The position numbers were made by a program, and so were the translations under genes. Below are positions 46,760 through 57,974 of a DNA stretch of 64,000 bases, piece by piece. This stretch comes from Neoscytalidium dimidiatum (Eukaryota > Ascomycota > Dothideomycetes > Botryosphaeriales > Botryosphaeriaceae). The notes below the pieces were generated by a model. The model was not told the DNA's origin and searched no databases. It saw only the letters and a list, made by a program, of their open reading frames with translations. The stretch's first letter is position 1. Every line of letters begins with the position of its first letter. Where the stretch lies: NCBI GenBank assembly GCA_037367355.1, contig CM074698.1, forward strand, positions 2,294,001 through 2,358,000. Reading direction: 5' to 3'.

Positions 46760-48601
46760 ATGGCCCGCATCTTCATTCCTCCTCGCTACAAGGTTGTGCT
46801 TGCAATCTTCACGTTTTTCCTGATAAGCCTGTTGCTCTTCGGCTCGCCTACCAACATCGACCACGTTCCGACCTACCAAGAAGTCTCCGAGAAGATCAAG
46901 AACCCTAGTCTTCCTTCGATTCCGAACCTACCGAACTCCTACAACCCTTTCGCGCCCGCCGCCCACAAGCCGCCGGTCCAGGCGAACAGCTCGAGCGGCG
47001 AGACAACATGGTTCAGTGACTGGAAGTGGCAGAATCCCTTTTCATCCTCTATCACTTTGGACGAGAACAGGGCTGTTCTGCCACCATTGAAACCTAGACA
47101 GCCCATCTACACTTTCTACGACGGAGATGCGAAGCAGGAGCCCGCCATTCGTGAGGCTGAGGAGCAACTGCTTTTGCAATGGCGCCGTGCCTGGTGGGCT
47201 CAGGGTTTCAAGCCTGTGGTTTTGGGTCGCGCCGAGGCCATGAACAATCCGTTGTACAAGACGCTGCAACTTGCCAACCTCAAGGAGTCGCCTGAGCTGG
47301 CAAAGCTAGAGCTTGAACTTGCCCGCTGGTTGGCATGGGGGAACATGGGCACTGGTATTCTGGTCAACTGGCTTACACTTCCTATGGCTCCTTACGACGA
47401 TCCTTTCCTGGTTATGCTTCGTCACGGAGAGTACCCTAAACTGACGCGCTACGAACCTCTACGCAATGGTCTATTTGTCGGCGAGAAGGATGCCATCAAT
47501 GTTGCCGCAAAAGCTGCTCTGAATGATCCTGTCAGGCTAAAGAAAGCTGCTAGTATCATCGACGCTGTTCCTGAGGAGCTATGGACTGTGGAAAAGACGG
47601 GTGATGCGATCGCCTTGTACGATTTCGAAACCATCAAGGCAAACTACAAGGAGGTGGCGAAGAAGCTAGAAGGAAAAGCTAGTGCAGACGGCTTGCGTGC
47701 GCTGGCACAACTGATGAATTCGCACTTGCACAACGTCTGGCAGAACACGTTCGAGAAGGGTGTTGCCGTGGTCATGCCCGTCCCCGCACACATGACCGCG
47801 CTGACCGAAGAGGCCATCGACATCGCACGCAACCTAACGCAGTGCTCCGACTCTCCCATGCCCGCCTCATTCCCGCCGAACCGCAAGTACAAGTCCTGCG
47901 TCGCCTCGTCGCCCATGAAAGTCAAGCTCCTCCCGACCTTCCGCAACGACAGCAAGCTCTTCAACATCGGCACCGTCCCGCACCCCTACACCTTCCTGTC
48001 GCTCAACCACCAGCGCGACGCGCTCAACGCGCGCTTCCTGCGCCGCGAGGTCAAGGAGCGCGACCTCTGGCTGGTCTCGGTCACGAAGGAGGTCCTCGGC
48101 ACGGGCAAGAGCGCCTCCAGCCGCATCTCGCACTTCAAGGAGGCCGTCGCCTCCGAGCGCGGCGCCCACCAGAGCCTCTGGCTCACCGCCGAGCGCGAGT
48201 CCCAGAAGGACCTCAACTGGATCTTCGGCTTCAACCTCCCCAACACGCCCCCCGACGACGGCAAGTCGGAGACCCCCGTCCCCGGCCCGGAACGCCGCCC
48301 CCCGCCCCCGAAGCCCGAGGGCCCCGTCCCGACGGAGAAGGAGCTCGGCCAGGAGAGGGAGCTGCTGCGGAAGGCCCGCCAGGCCATCAAGAGCAAGGCC
48401 AAGGAGATGGTGCGCGTGCGCGAGGCGGTCGAGGCGTGGAATATTGCTGATACGGAGGCGTGGCGATTTGCGCGCGCTTTCTCGGCGAGGAGGAGGATGG
48501 AGAGGCTTGTATGGGAGGAGGAGGAGAGTAAGTTTGCGGGCGCGGAGAGGAGGAAGGGGAGCAGTTGGGGAAGGTGGTTCGATAAAGAGAAGGACAAATG
48601 A
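46760..48601 (+). CDS. Conserved fungal type II membrane protein of unknown function (613 aa)
   Basis: Single exon. A short basic N-terminus (MARIFIPPRYK) and one membrane helix (VVLAIFTFFLISLLLFG) make it a signal-anchored protein with a lumenal body. The body has IYTFYDGDAKQEPAIREAEEQLLLQWRRAWWAQGFKPVVLG and LELELARWLAWGNMGTGILVNWLTLPM. Together with LRNGLFVG, this recalls Golgi-type glycosyltransferase-like folds, though I cannot identify a definite catalytic DxD. The C-terminal 110 residues are Pro-rich, then highly charged and helical (ending WFDKEKDK). The region 47,900-48,450 is much more GC-rich with GC-ending codons. The gene is divergent from LYS2. Function is not assigned. Confidence 0.75.
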   Translation: MARIFIPPRYKVVLAIFTFFLISLLLFGSPTNIDHVPTYQEVSEKIKNPSLPSIPNLPNSYNPFAPAAHKPPVQANSSSGETTWFSDWKWQNPFSSSITLDENRAVLPPLKPRQPIYTFYDGDAKQEPAIREAEEQLLLQWRRAWWAQGFKPVVLGRAEAMNNPLYKTLQLANLKESPELAKLELELARWLAWGNMGTGILVNWLTLPMAPYDDPFLVMLRHGEYPKLTRYEPLRNGLFVGEKDAINVAAKAALNDPVRLKKAASIIDAVPEELWTVEKTGDAIALYDFETIKANYKEVAKKLEGKASADGLRALAQLMNSHLHNVWQNTFEKGVAVVMPVPAHMTALTEEAIDIARNLTQCSDSPMPASFPPNRKYKSCVASSPMKVKLLPTFRNDSKLFNIGTVPHPYTFLSLNHQRDALNARFLRREVKERDLWLVSVTKEVLGTGKSASSRISHFKEAVASERGAHQSLWLTAERESQKDLNWIFGFNLPNTPPDDGKSETPVPGPERRPPPPKPEGPVPTEKELGQERELLRKARQAIKSKAKEMVRVREAVEAWNIADTEAWRFARAFSARRRMERLVWEEEESKFAGAERRKGSSWGRWFDKEKDK

Positions 48602-48987
48602 TGCATCGAGCCGCAGACACAGTGTGCGGGAATGTGATGGATTTAGAATTCTCGGAATTTCACGGGGTAGGGGTGTCGGAATGGAATGAGGCTGTACGAT
48701 TCATCAATGAGAGGCTGTCATGGCGCTGGCGTTGGGTCTTGTTCGCCTTTTTCCGGCTTTCCTACGGGGAACGGAGAAGGAAAGATGTAGGAGTTTCCTC
48801 ATGATTTATCATTTAGTTACATTTTCAAAATGCTAAGTTTTTACAAAAAAACCGCCACTCCTCCTTGATTCGTGAAAGTCGCTTCATTCCGACGACTCCA
48901 TCAATTATCGTACAGTTCAGAATTGCGAAATGCAGACTACATTTCATAGACTCTGCTTTCGATGTTGCTCGGACAGGCGAGATGCAT
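48602..48987. other. Convergent spacer
   Basis: 3' flanking sequence between the type II membrane protein gene and the secreted protein gene. Nothing else recognised. Confidence 0.4.
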
Positions 48988-49493
48988 TCAAGAGCAGGAG
49001 TCGCTGCCAACGATGAAATCGCCGTTCGAGTTCTCGCAGCCGCATTTAGCAGTATTAGGATCCTTGATACAACCGGTCCCCACACCTTGCTCCTCGCCTT
49101 CGCCGCTATTAAGCAAGTCTCTGTCAGCATAGATAACTCTCCACCCGTCACTTCAGTTTGAAAGGAGAACACTCACACCCAGAAGAAAGTCCAGCCGCCA
49201 TCAGACTCGGTGAGCTCGGAGTCGGATGGCGCGGTGGAGGTATAGGCCTCGCAAGTGCCGTAGGAGATGCCGTTGGAGTTGGTCTTGGTGCGGGTCCAGA
49301 CGGCGAAGGTCTGCTGGCCTGAGACGCGGGTGTTGTGGGAGCATTCGGCGGCCTGGATGTCGTCGGACGACTCGACAGGCGAGCCCGAAGGCCGCTTGGG
49401 CACCTTGTTCTTGGTGTTGGACTTGCATGGGTCCAGGGTTGCGGACACGGCGGTGGCGGCCGTGAGGAGGGTGGCGAGGGTGGCAAAGCGCAT
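48988..49493 (-). CDS. Small secreted cysteine-rich protein
   Basis: Two exons (49493-49177 and 49105-48988; 71-nt intron with GTGAGT donor, GCTGAC branch and AATAG acceptor) give 144 aa. Signal peptide MRFATLATLLTAATAVSA is followed by a mature chain with seven cysteines: DPC, AEC, GTC, TGC, AKC, GC and DSC near the end. The second exon supplies the last four (GCIKDPNTAKCGCENSNG). The odd number leaves one Cys potentially free or for dimerisation. No domain recognised; size, secretion and Cys content fit candidate effectors or cell-wall proteins. A TATA box (49648-49643) supports the start. Confidence 0.75.
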
Positions 49494-49642
49494 TTTCTTT
49501 GATGGAATTGGAATTATCTTAAACCGATAAGATGTGGTTCAAAACGAATATTCTTTTGTTTGGCGGATAGAAAAGAGAGTGTCTGTTTGGTTGGCTGGCT
49601 GAATGAGCTGGGGGACAGGACAAGAGCTTGGCTGGAGGTGTT

Positions 49643-49648
49643 TTTATA
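49643..49648 (-). promoter_or_regulatory. TATA box of the secreted cysteine-rich protein gene
   Basis: TATAAA on the minus strand, about 150 bp before the ATG at 49493. Confidence 0.45.
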
Positions 49649-50662
49649 TCCGGTTGGCTTAGGAGAATGGGCATGATGTGCAACCAGGTCTGTCGATGTT
49701 TTAAGCTCGTCAAGACTCGAGCGCCACGGCGATCCGTGAGGCATGAAACTCGGCGTCATCATCAGCTGGGGCGGCCCTACGGGTAGGTACTCGGGCTGCT
49801 CCCAAAATAGGCAATGGGCTGGGGCAACTGGGGAAAGGAGGGAGGGTCGAAGGGCCTCGACCACCACGCAGGCGCAGCGGTGTCACTTCCGCGCCGGCAC
49901 TCCTGTTGGTTGCCAGTAGGCCCTTACGGCACATCAACTCGGAAATGCGGGCGGGGAAGGTGGAGAGCCTCATGTTGACAAGGTGGAGAATCCAGAGGGG
50001 TTTAGGAGGTTTCATGTACAGCAGGCGCGTCCCGCGACGAATAGCCGCACGGGCTCTCCCTTGCTTCATTTCTTGCTATGGCGTGTAAGATGTCCAATGT
50101 ACGTGACGCTGGTGCCTCATCAGGATACGAGTTGCAGGTGGAGCCGTGGTATTCCCGAGAAACAAGAGGCACGCTACTGGCCGGTGTTTATTTCGGAGGC
50201 AGGTGATGGCTGCTTTAGGCCAGCCAAGCCCCTGTATTTTGCTCGTCTGGAAAGAATGGTACCTTCCGGGATGACGCAGGTGATTGGGAGATAGGGAAAC
50301 GGGAATGTTACCGGTGACTGACTCGGGATACTTTCACACCACCTGCCGGTTGAGCTATCCAGCATCAGGTTTTCATATAGGTCTGCACTCTTGAGTGGCT
50401 CGTGACCTCAAGGAACCCTCTCTCGGCCTTGAAACCCAATCAAACGAGAATGTTCGAGTGAAACGGTGGAGCGTGATTGTTGGGTGTTGCAGCAGCCCTC
50501 AACCATGAGAAAGGGTGCGAAACAAGACATGCCACAAGAGCAAGGTCATCTAAAAGGCAGTCCCTGAATCCCACTAAGTCGGCCGAAGTGAGAAGAACAC
50601 AGGTGGAAAAACTGATCGGCAGACACTACGGATCGAAACGAAAAAGTGGAAAAGGAGAAAAG
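49649..50662. other. Intergenic region
   Basis: About 1 kb upstream of the secreted protein gene. Short frames only, no recognised gene. Confidence 0.35.
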
Positions 50663-51133
50663 ATGGTCAGGAACAGCATGCTGTTCGGCGGACTCGGCAA
50701 GACCGGCGACGGCGGCGAGAAAGGCGACGGAAACGAGGCACCCACCGAGAGCGGTCGGTGGCAACAGCAACGACGTCGGAGCTCGATCAAGATGCAGGAG
50801 TTCATCTCCAGCTTGCGCAGACTGTGCGACAGTGTACAACAGCAGGCACGCCAGACAGCGACAACTCGCAGCCGCAGCGGAAGCAGGGCGGACATTGTCA
50901 GGAATAAGTCCACGGAGAACCTTGTGGCGACGTCGGACGAGTACCGCTGCTGCGACTCGAAGAGTGTGCATTCGGTGAGTCCAAAATCCGTTGTTTCTGA
51001 CATTGACGGCGCCACAGCATCCGGAGTCCGGTCAGGCATCAGCAGAAATACATGCACGTGTTCTCGCATGAACATTGAAGACTCTGCTGACACTAGCCAA
51101 AACAGGAAATTTCAGCGCAATCGGGTTCGGTGA
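50663..51133 (+). CDS. Hypothetical basic protein (156 aa), doubtful
   Basis: An open frame from an ATG at 50663 (MVRNSMLFGGLG). It has a Gln/Arg-rich middle, a helical stretch (KMQEFISSLRRLCDSVQQQ), Ser-rich sequence and a Cys cluster (NTCTC) near the end. It resembles no family I know. It lies 333 bp before the regulator gene on the same strand and may be its leader or an independent small gene. Confidence 0.3.
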   Translation: MVRNSMLFGGLGKTGDGGEKGDGNEAPTESGRWQQQRRRSSIKMQEFISSLRRLCDSVQQQARQTATTRSRSGSRADIVRNKSTENLVATSDEYRCCDSKSVHSVSPKSVVSDIDGATASGVRSGISRNTCTCSRMNIEDSADTSQNRKFQRNRVR

Positions 51134-51465
51134 AGGAAGCCTGGTGATCTGCGCGGACTGGGCGACAGGCGGGAGGATCAAGCGGCGCGGAGCGGAAGAT
51201 GTCAGGAGAAGCATGAGGAATACGCATACAGCTGGCGAAAAAGTATAAGCGGCGGGCAAGCGGCCACGACTTATGAGAATGAGAGAAAGCTGGACCATCG
51301 TGGCTGCTGACAGCCGAGGTGGACGTGGCGGAGATTTCCATGACCGGCTCGACCACTGCCGCTCACCTCCAACTCCAAATTGAACCACCATTTAGCATTC
51401 CACAGGATTCTTGTCTCCCCCCCCTTTTTTCGCTGTGATGAAATGTCAATTTAAGCTTCTTCGCC

Positions 51466-53585
51466 ATGCCTGAGCTTGAAACCGGGCGCCGGCCAGCTCG
51501 CTCACCGTCGCCGAGCGGAACTGGCAACAAGCGGAGAAGGTTAATGGACGGCGGCAACGTTAACCATGACGGCGCATGGCTGCAGCACGACGAAGGCCGC
51601 GCGACCTATGCGAGCGAAAAGGCACATCACGCGTCACCCTCATCTCCATCTTTCCACAACTTCGACGGTCCTGCAGCTTTCCAGATTGATGGTGACGCCA
51701 GTTCGCAGCAAGGGGAGCTAGCTGGTCCCCATCCCCGGCCCTCCTCAGGACAGCCAACAGCAGCAGCGCCGCCGCCTCCACCCCCGCTTACCCCGGTCTC
51801 ATCAACCTACAACAATAGCGATAGCGCCGGCGCTGCGTTTATGCACCAACGACAGCAGCCGCAGCAACAGGCATCCACCTCAGGGTTTTCGCCCGAGTTG
51901 CTGATCATGGACCCGCTGCTCACCCAGGCCTCTGCGCTGCCCAGTCCGGACGATTATGCTAGCAACCCAACGTTCCTCGCTTCTCAGGAAGAGCTGCGAA
52001 GCCTGTTATTCAACACTGCGCAGTCGACTCATCCTACGAGGGCGCCAAGCCCCGAAAATGGAGCTGCGGGGTACGCTTCCGCTGAAATTCTCGATAGCGG
52101 GACAGCATCGAGAACCTCAACAGGACAAGATCAAATAAGACAGATCCTAGGGACGCAGAGAAGAATCGAATATCTCAAGAATTATATTGCAAAGGTTGCG
52201 CCATGGGTAAGTCCATCTGCGCTCCGGACACTATCTCCCGTGCCCCTCTACACCAGCATGTGTTTTTTGCGAAGAGTTTGTTCCCGCAGAAACGCCCCCC
52301 AACTATGGTTGCCTCGCATTTATAGGGCCCCCTTCAATATGAACAACTCTAAGATAAACAAACTCATCCCACCGACTGACAACTTGTCAATCAATTAAGT
52401 TGGACATGTTCGACACTTCCCGACACTTCGGCATCTATGTTCCCGCCCTGGCTCAAACCCAGCCACCCCTTCTCTACGCCATCCTCGCACTTTCGGCCCG
52501 GCATCTTGAGCGCCTGAAGGGCAGCGCATCCCTGCGTCGCGGCAGAAGCAGCAACGGCAGCAAGCAGCAGCAGCAGGATTACCCTGCCTCCTTCGAGAGC
52601 CTGGAGCTCTACCAGGAAGCCATCCGGCTGCTGACCCCCGAGCTTCCCGAGCGATCCCCGCATATCCTGACGTGCTGCGTCATCCTGTGCTGTTTGGAGA
52701 TGATGTCGGCGAGTCCTCAGGACTGGCGTCGGCATCTGGAAGGTTGCGCGACCCTCTTCGATTCGTTCGATGTCAACGGATTCAGTGGCGGTTTGCTGCA
52801 GGCCGTGTTCTGGTGCTACGTGCGCATGGGTGAGTGCATTCGTATCTTCAGCTCTCCTCTCCCATTCACTCTTGACTGATCTCTCCCAAGATCTCTGTGG
52901 AGCTCTGATCTCGGATGGTACCGAGGGCACCCTCCTCGCGCTTCGCAAATGGGTCCCTTCAGACGTGTCCGAAGAGAAGGTCCATGACCTCTTCATGTCC
53001 CATCGCAGCCCTGACATGCACGCCAACTATGCTGTGTACCTCTGCTCCAAAGTTTGCGAACTGTTGTCTGATCGCACCAAGTTTGCCGAGCTCGGGATCG
53101 AGAACGGGTGTACTGGTCCCGTGTATGCACTGCGTTGGAAACGGCTCTGGCATGAATTGACCATGTGGCACGACGAGCGTCCGACCGAGCTGCTACCTGT
53201 AAAGACAATTGGACAGAAGAGCGGCAAGCCCTTCCCAGAGATCCTATTCGTGCATTGGGCGGCGATAAGCTCCAACCAACTTTATCACACTGCCTGCATC
53301 CTGCTTTTGAATTCGATGCCGAAGACTCTGCAGCTGGATCCTCTGCCAGTCAATAACCCCCTTTGGCACGCTAGGCGGGTCTGTGGGATTTCACTCTCGA
53401 ATCCGCACGAGGGATGTCTGAACAACGCATGCCAACCGCTCTGGATAGCAGGACGCATGCTTGGCCACCATTCCGAACACACTGCGATAATCGAGCTGAT
53501 CCGCAATATCGAGGCTACCACTGGATGGGGCATGTATTGGCGAATCAGAGATCTGGAAGAAGCCTGGGGCTATCGAACCCGCTGA
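51466..53585 (+). CDS. Fungal-specific transcription factor-domain protein without Zn2Cys6 motif
   Basis: Three exons (51466-52206, 52400-52829, 52891-53585) give 621 aa. The C-terminal two thirds match the fungal transcription factor domain family (PF11951 type): RRIEYLKNYIAKVAPW-LDMFDTSRHFGIYVPALAQ, LLYAILALSARHLERL, LYQEAIRLLTPEL and WHARRVCGISLSN. The N-terminal 240 residues are disordered, with a basic cluster (NKRRRL), Pro and Gln runs, and no Zn2Cys6 cluster. No upstream exon with one was found. It could act without its own DNA-binding domain, for example as a partner. It converges, 42 bp apart, with a related regulator (53628-55797) that shares the intron position after APW. Confidence 0.82.
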
Positions 53586-53627
53586 GGCCAATGGACGGTG
53601 CAAGTTTCCTGCGGCAGACACAGCGTC

Positions 53628-55797
53628 TCATGAGTGCTCAGCGAGGCGCCAGAATTCCTGCAACCTTTGAAGGTCCTCGTCGATCTTCCAGCCGGTCTCC
53701 TCCCTGCCTCTTCTCAGCGTCTCCAACACTGCTACCTGCTGGTCTCGATGCGTCATCTTCCGCGCCGCGCGAAGAACACAAGTGATCATGCAAGGGTCCC
53801 ATCCCTGGAACCTCGTGTTGCTGACAGCAATCGCGCACGTACGCTGCGCATGCCAGTGGAGCGATGCTACATGCCCGGAAACTTTCAACGTCTTGGGCTT
53901 GCAGTCCAGCAGGATCATTGCAGCGGTATGGTAAGCCAGATTGGCCAGCGTAGCTGCAGCAGTAGTAAAAACAATGGTAGGGAACGCGCTAGATCCTGTG
54001 ACTTCACCTGCTGAAAGCGAGAGCTCGAGTAGAGGCTTCACAAATTTATGGCGCCCAGTATACCAGGAGGACAACTCCGTCCATGTATTCTGCCAACGAA
54101 TCATGTAGTTTTGCGGTCGTGTCCGTTCGGGATGTTCGTCGCCGGCTTCTCGTCGACGATGGTCTTGACGAATGCTGACAGCCGTGCCACACAAACACAA
54201 TGCACGCAGTGCATATCGGTCAACCCAGTTAGGACTGAGGTTGTCTTTGGGAACAGGGTTGTCTAGTACACTGATCAAGCCATCCGAGAGGCTTCCTTGC
54301 GGCAGAGCAAAATCCAAGTCCATGGTCATAAATGTTTCGTTGAGCAGTGCGGCAGCAAGGTCAAAACGGAACAGGCACCAGAACAAAGACGCCGGAAGCC
54401 CAGGTTTGAGCGCATACGAGTAGAGCGATGTGATGACAGTTCTGCTCGTCTCCAGCTGTCGAGTCCAGTGGCTGAGCGGTGCGGATATCAAGTCCACAAT
54501 TAGCCGAATAATGCGTGCCTCCAAGGTATCTGGAATCTCCACGGAACGTATAGTTCCGATCCCCCATTTAGACATATTGTAGTATCGATCACTTTCGAAC
54601 TGGGCAATTTCTGGTATACCGGAGGCGAGTTCCCTGTGACGGGCTGACAAAGCGTGCAGCGCATAAGTGATTGACGGAGACTCGGCACCAATGGTTGGAA
54701 GGTGGATACCGAGATTATGGTTAAGATCAAGCATGTCAAGCTGCAATATATTAGCGAGTGTGGCAACACAGGTTATCCGGATCAGGAGTCAAATACCCAC
54801 GGCGCTACGTTGTACCTATAATACCGCAGTAATTCAACGTCTCGCTCTTCACTGACGCTGTCGCTAGGAGATTTTGGGTTTTGACCGAGAGTCGTAGTTG
54901 TCACTACGCTACTGGATTCCAGCGTTGGGGCACGTGGTCCAGAGTCATTTTGTGAGTTACCATCCTCCGACGCGACGACCAGCTGGTTGTGGCTCAAGGC
55001 ATCGTCTTCGAAAAGGAAAGGCTGTTCGACAGATGTTGCCAATGAGACGAGGCTTTGGATTGCACCGTGTTCGGCGCTGTCTGCCTCCAAATGCCTGGCG
55101 GATGCGTACTCATGCTGTCGAGGTTGTGCAAAATGGCGGAATTGGTAAGTGTCAGCGTGAACGGGGCTTGCGGATTGAGCAGACTGAGGTATCGCACGAG
55201 TCGATTCATCGGTAGCGTCTTCACTACTCTCAGGTATCTCTGATCCTGCCGCAAAATGTATTCGGCGTTCTGATGGTCGAGTATTCGCCTCGGTATGCGA
55301 TGCATTCGAGTCTCGCCTTATCGTATCGTTGTTTCCCTTGCGCTGGAGGCCATTCTTATCATCCTCGGGGTCATCGGCGAACTGATGCAAGTCAACAACC
55401 AGTCACGGGTCTCTCATTACAAGCTTATTTCCGTACCCTGATCTGCGTGTATTGAGTTGGTGGTGCTGTCTCGACCCGCGGTGCAGTTCTCGCATTCCCA
55501 GCAGGAAAACGTAGCTGCAAGCCGTACTGGCACTCGAAGTTTCGGTCGGCGCAGTTGGAGCAGACAGGCCTCCGTTCGTCACCTTTTTGTCACCCCCAAG
55601 TCGTTAGCGCACCCAAGAGGACGACGAGTCTATGAGATGGGCAGTCGATGCGACGTAGATAGAGAATAAAGACAAGGAGATCAACTGATGATCCACGCAC
55701 ATTTCCGTCTCCTGATCCGACATCTTTGGCAGCCGGTGCGGACGCGGCGCCGGGTCGGTCGATCTTCCACAGTGTTGCTGCTGCTTTCTGCCGGCAT
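53628..55797 (-). CDS. Zn2Cys6 transcription factor
   Basis: Four exons (55797-55701, 55582-55437, 55381-54797, 54740-53628) give 646 aa. The binuclear zinc cluster is split by the first intron and reads C-x2-C-x6-C-x6-C-x2-C-x6-C (CQRCRIRRRKC-DERRPVCSNCADRNFEC), preceded by RRRVRTG. A Ser/Thr-rich linker follows. The regulatory domain begins YYRYNVAPW-LDMLDLNHNLGIHLPTIG and contains ITYALHALSARHREL and LHWHAQRTCAIAVSN. The same domain order and intron position as in the neighbouring 51466 gene suggest common ancestry. Start MPAESSSN at 55797. Divergent (about 0.6 kb) from the DUF1593 gene, a possible target. Confidence 0.9.
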
Positions 55798-56415
55798 GGT
55801 GCAGCTTAGGGTCAGGTTGCCGCTGCTCGTTGATTGCACGACAGCTGATGCGTGACAGGCAGCGTGGATTTGCGGACGACTGGTTTCAAGTGGAGCCAAG
55901 AGATTCCGTTTTCGACAACTGTCTCGGTGATGAGGGGAGAGAGAGCGAACGCAAGACGGTTGGCGCGGCACGCGTTTAGGCTTTCCCTGAGCAGCTTGGC
56001 GACTCAACATCCGGGGAAGGCAGTATTTTGGGAATTCGGCACACGTCGATTCCGCGCTCCTACAACCCGACGTAAAATTCTCCTTCATTTGATAGTCGGG
56101 AAAGGTTGAGGGCAGTCTGGAGCTTGCATCGTTACAGCTGACTCAAACAGGAAGGGCGAGGCACATCCTCGGTAGGCGTCTCCGCACGTCATCTCGCCTC
56201 TTCACCCGCCGGAAGACGCGCTCATTTCATCTATAGCGTGCCTACACACGAGTCAGGTTCCCCGATCCATCAAGCCCTCAAGTATCCACCCTGCGCCTCG
56301 CATCACCATACAGTGGAGAGCCATTGCGCGAATTGCTGTCCATGGTCCTGATGGCTTATCTCGTCGATGGCATCGACCATCACTACCCCCAAAGATTCTA
56401 CAACAACGACCGACG
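55798..56415. promoter_or_regulatory. Divergent intergenic region Zn2Cys6 regulator/DUF1593 gene
   Basis: 618 bp between two start codons. No gene recognised. It could be the site of regulation by the adjacent factor. Confidence 0.35.
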
Positions 56416-57974
56416 ATGAAACTCGCGCCCCAAATAGCCGCGGCTTTTTTGTTCTTTTCGGCCACCACGCTTTTAGCTGCATGCGACGATACTTCGAGAT
56501 GTAAGCCTTGGGAAATCGACAAAAGGCCTCGAGTGTTTATCTTGTCCGACATATGCAACGAGCCTGACGGCGCGCAGTCGCTAGTCCGACTGCTAACCCA
56601 TGCTGACCAGTACGACATTAAAGGACTGGTAGCCACTGGCTCAACTACACGACCGCTCCTGAAGAGATCGAGATGATAGTGCAAAGCTATGGCAAGGTGG
56701 TGGACAATCTGCAGGTTCACGGCCATGGACAATATCCAACCGAGGAATACCTACTCTCTATAATCGCGAGTGGGCCGAAGAGCTACGGCTTAGCAGCTGT
56801 TGATGCTCTTGATGCTGGCGATAAGCTTTCGGACGGGTCTCAGCGTTTGATTGATGCTGTCGACGCTTCCCCCGAGCCGCTTTTCATTCAAGCGTGGGGA
56901 GGAACCAACACCCTCGCCCAAGCTCTACGTCACGTTCAGTTGACTAGGTCAGAAGCCCAGCTTCTGGCATTTGTGGAAAAGATTCGCGTGTACACCATCT
57001 CCGACCAGGACAACACCGGTGCCTGGATATGGCATCACTTCCCTCGGCTCAGGTATATCTCCTCCATTCACGCATGGAATTTCTACGGGCTTGCGGCTTG
57101 GTGCGGTATATCTGGCGAGACGTTCTACGGCTTCGACGAAGGAGGGCCAGACAGCGACCTCATAAGGAACGAGTGGGTTGAAACAAATATTCAGCTTGGC
57201 CCACTAGGCGAATCATATCCCGACGTTATGTTCATCATGGAAGGCGACAGTCCCGCCCTCCTCTTCACAATGCAGAACGGCCTCAACGTCCCGGAGCATC
57301 CAGAATGGGGCGGTTGGGGTGGTCGCTACGCTCCAATCAGCCATGGTAGCAGGCATTATGCAGACACGGCTGACCGTGTTGTCGGGAAGAGCGGTCGAAC
57401 TCATTCCAGCAATCATGCTACAATCTGGAGGTGGAGGCAGGCGTATCAGAACGAATTTGCAGCGCGGGTGCAGTGGACGCTGCACGGGAGCTTGGATGCA
57501 CGGACGAGTCACCCTCCGGTGGTGGTGGTTAATGGATCTTGCGGTAGCCAGCCGCTCGAAGTTGAGGTGGATGCGGGCTCATCTGTCACGCTGGATGCAT
57601 CGGAATCATATGATCCGGACTCGGGAAAGGTTTCGGTCCTGAATTTTTCGTGGTGGATGTACAGCGAGATTACAGCGACGCAGTGGCAAGTCCGGTGGGA
57701 GGTGCCGGAGCTTGTTTTCCACCGCGATCAAGCCGCTCCCGGTGGGAGCAAGGTTGTTGTTGACGTACCAGCGGCCAACAGGTCGTGCAGAGGTCCCGCA
57801 GCTCTGCACATGGCTGACGACGTGAAGCCGACGTGTCAGGTATACCATGTCATTGTCGAGGTTGTCGGGCCAGGTTCGCCGCAGCTTACCAGGTATCGTC
57901 GGATAGTGCTCAAGGTCAAACTGCCAGAAGGTGAGAAGGATGAGAATTCGTCACCGACGCACGAAGAACTCTGA
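56416..57974 (+). pseudogene. Secreted Sde182/DUF1593 nucleoside-hydrolase-like protein, frameshifted
   Basis: The family is related to nucleoside hydrolases and found with cellulose-binding proteins; fungal members are secreted. Part one (56416-56636) has a signal peptide (MKLAPQIAAAFLFFSATTLLA) and RVFILSDICNEPDGAQSLVRLL ... IKGLVATGST. Part two, in another frame from 56637, continues WLNYTTAPEEIEMIVQSYGKVVDNL, then YGLAAVDALD, PLFIQAWGGTNTLAQAL, YTISDQDNTGAWI, and the C-terminal beta domain with DASESYDPDSG. The join lacks about 10 nt relative to the family pattern. The conserved NEPDD acidic pair reads NEPDG here. The rest is long and well conserved, so decay would be recent; a sequencing error is the alternative. 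Confidence 0.75.
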
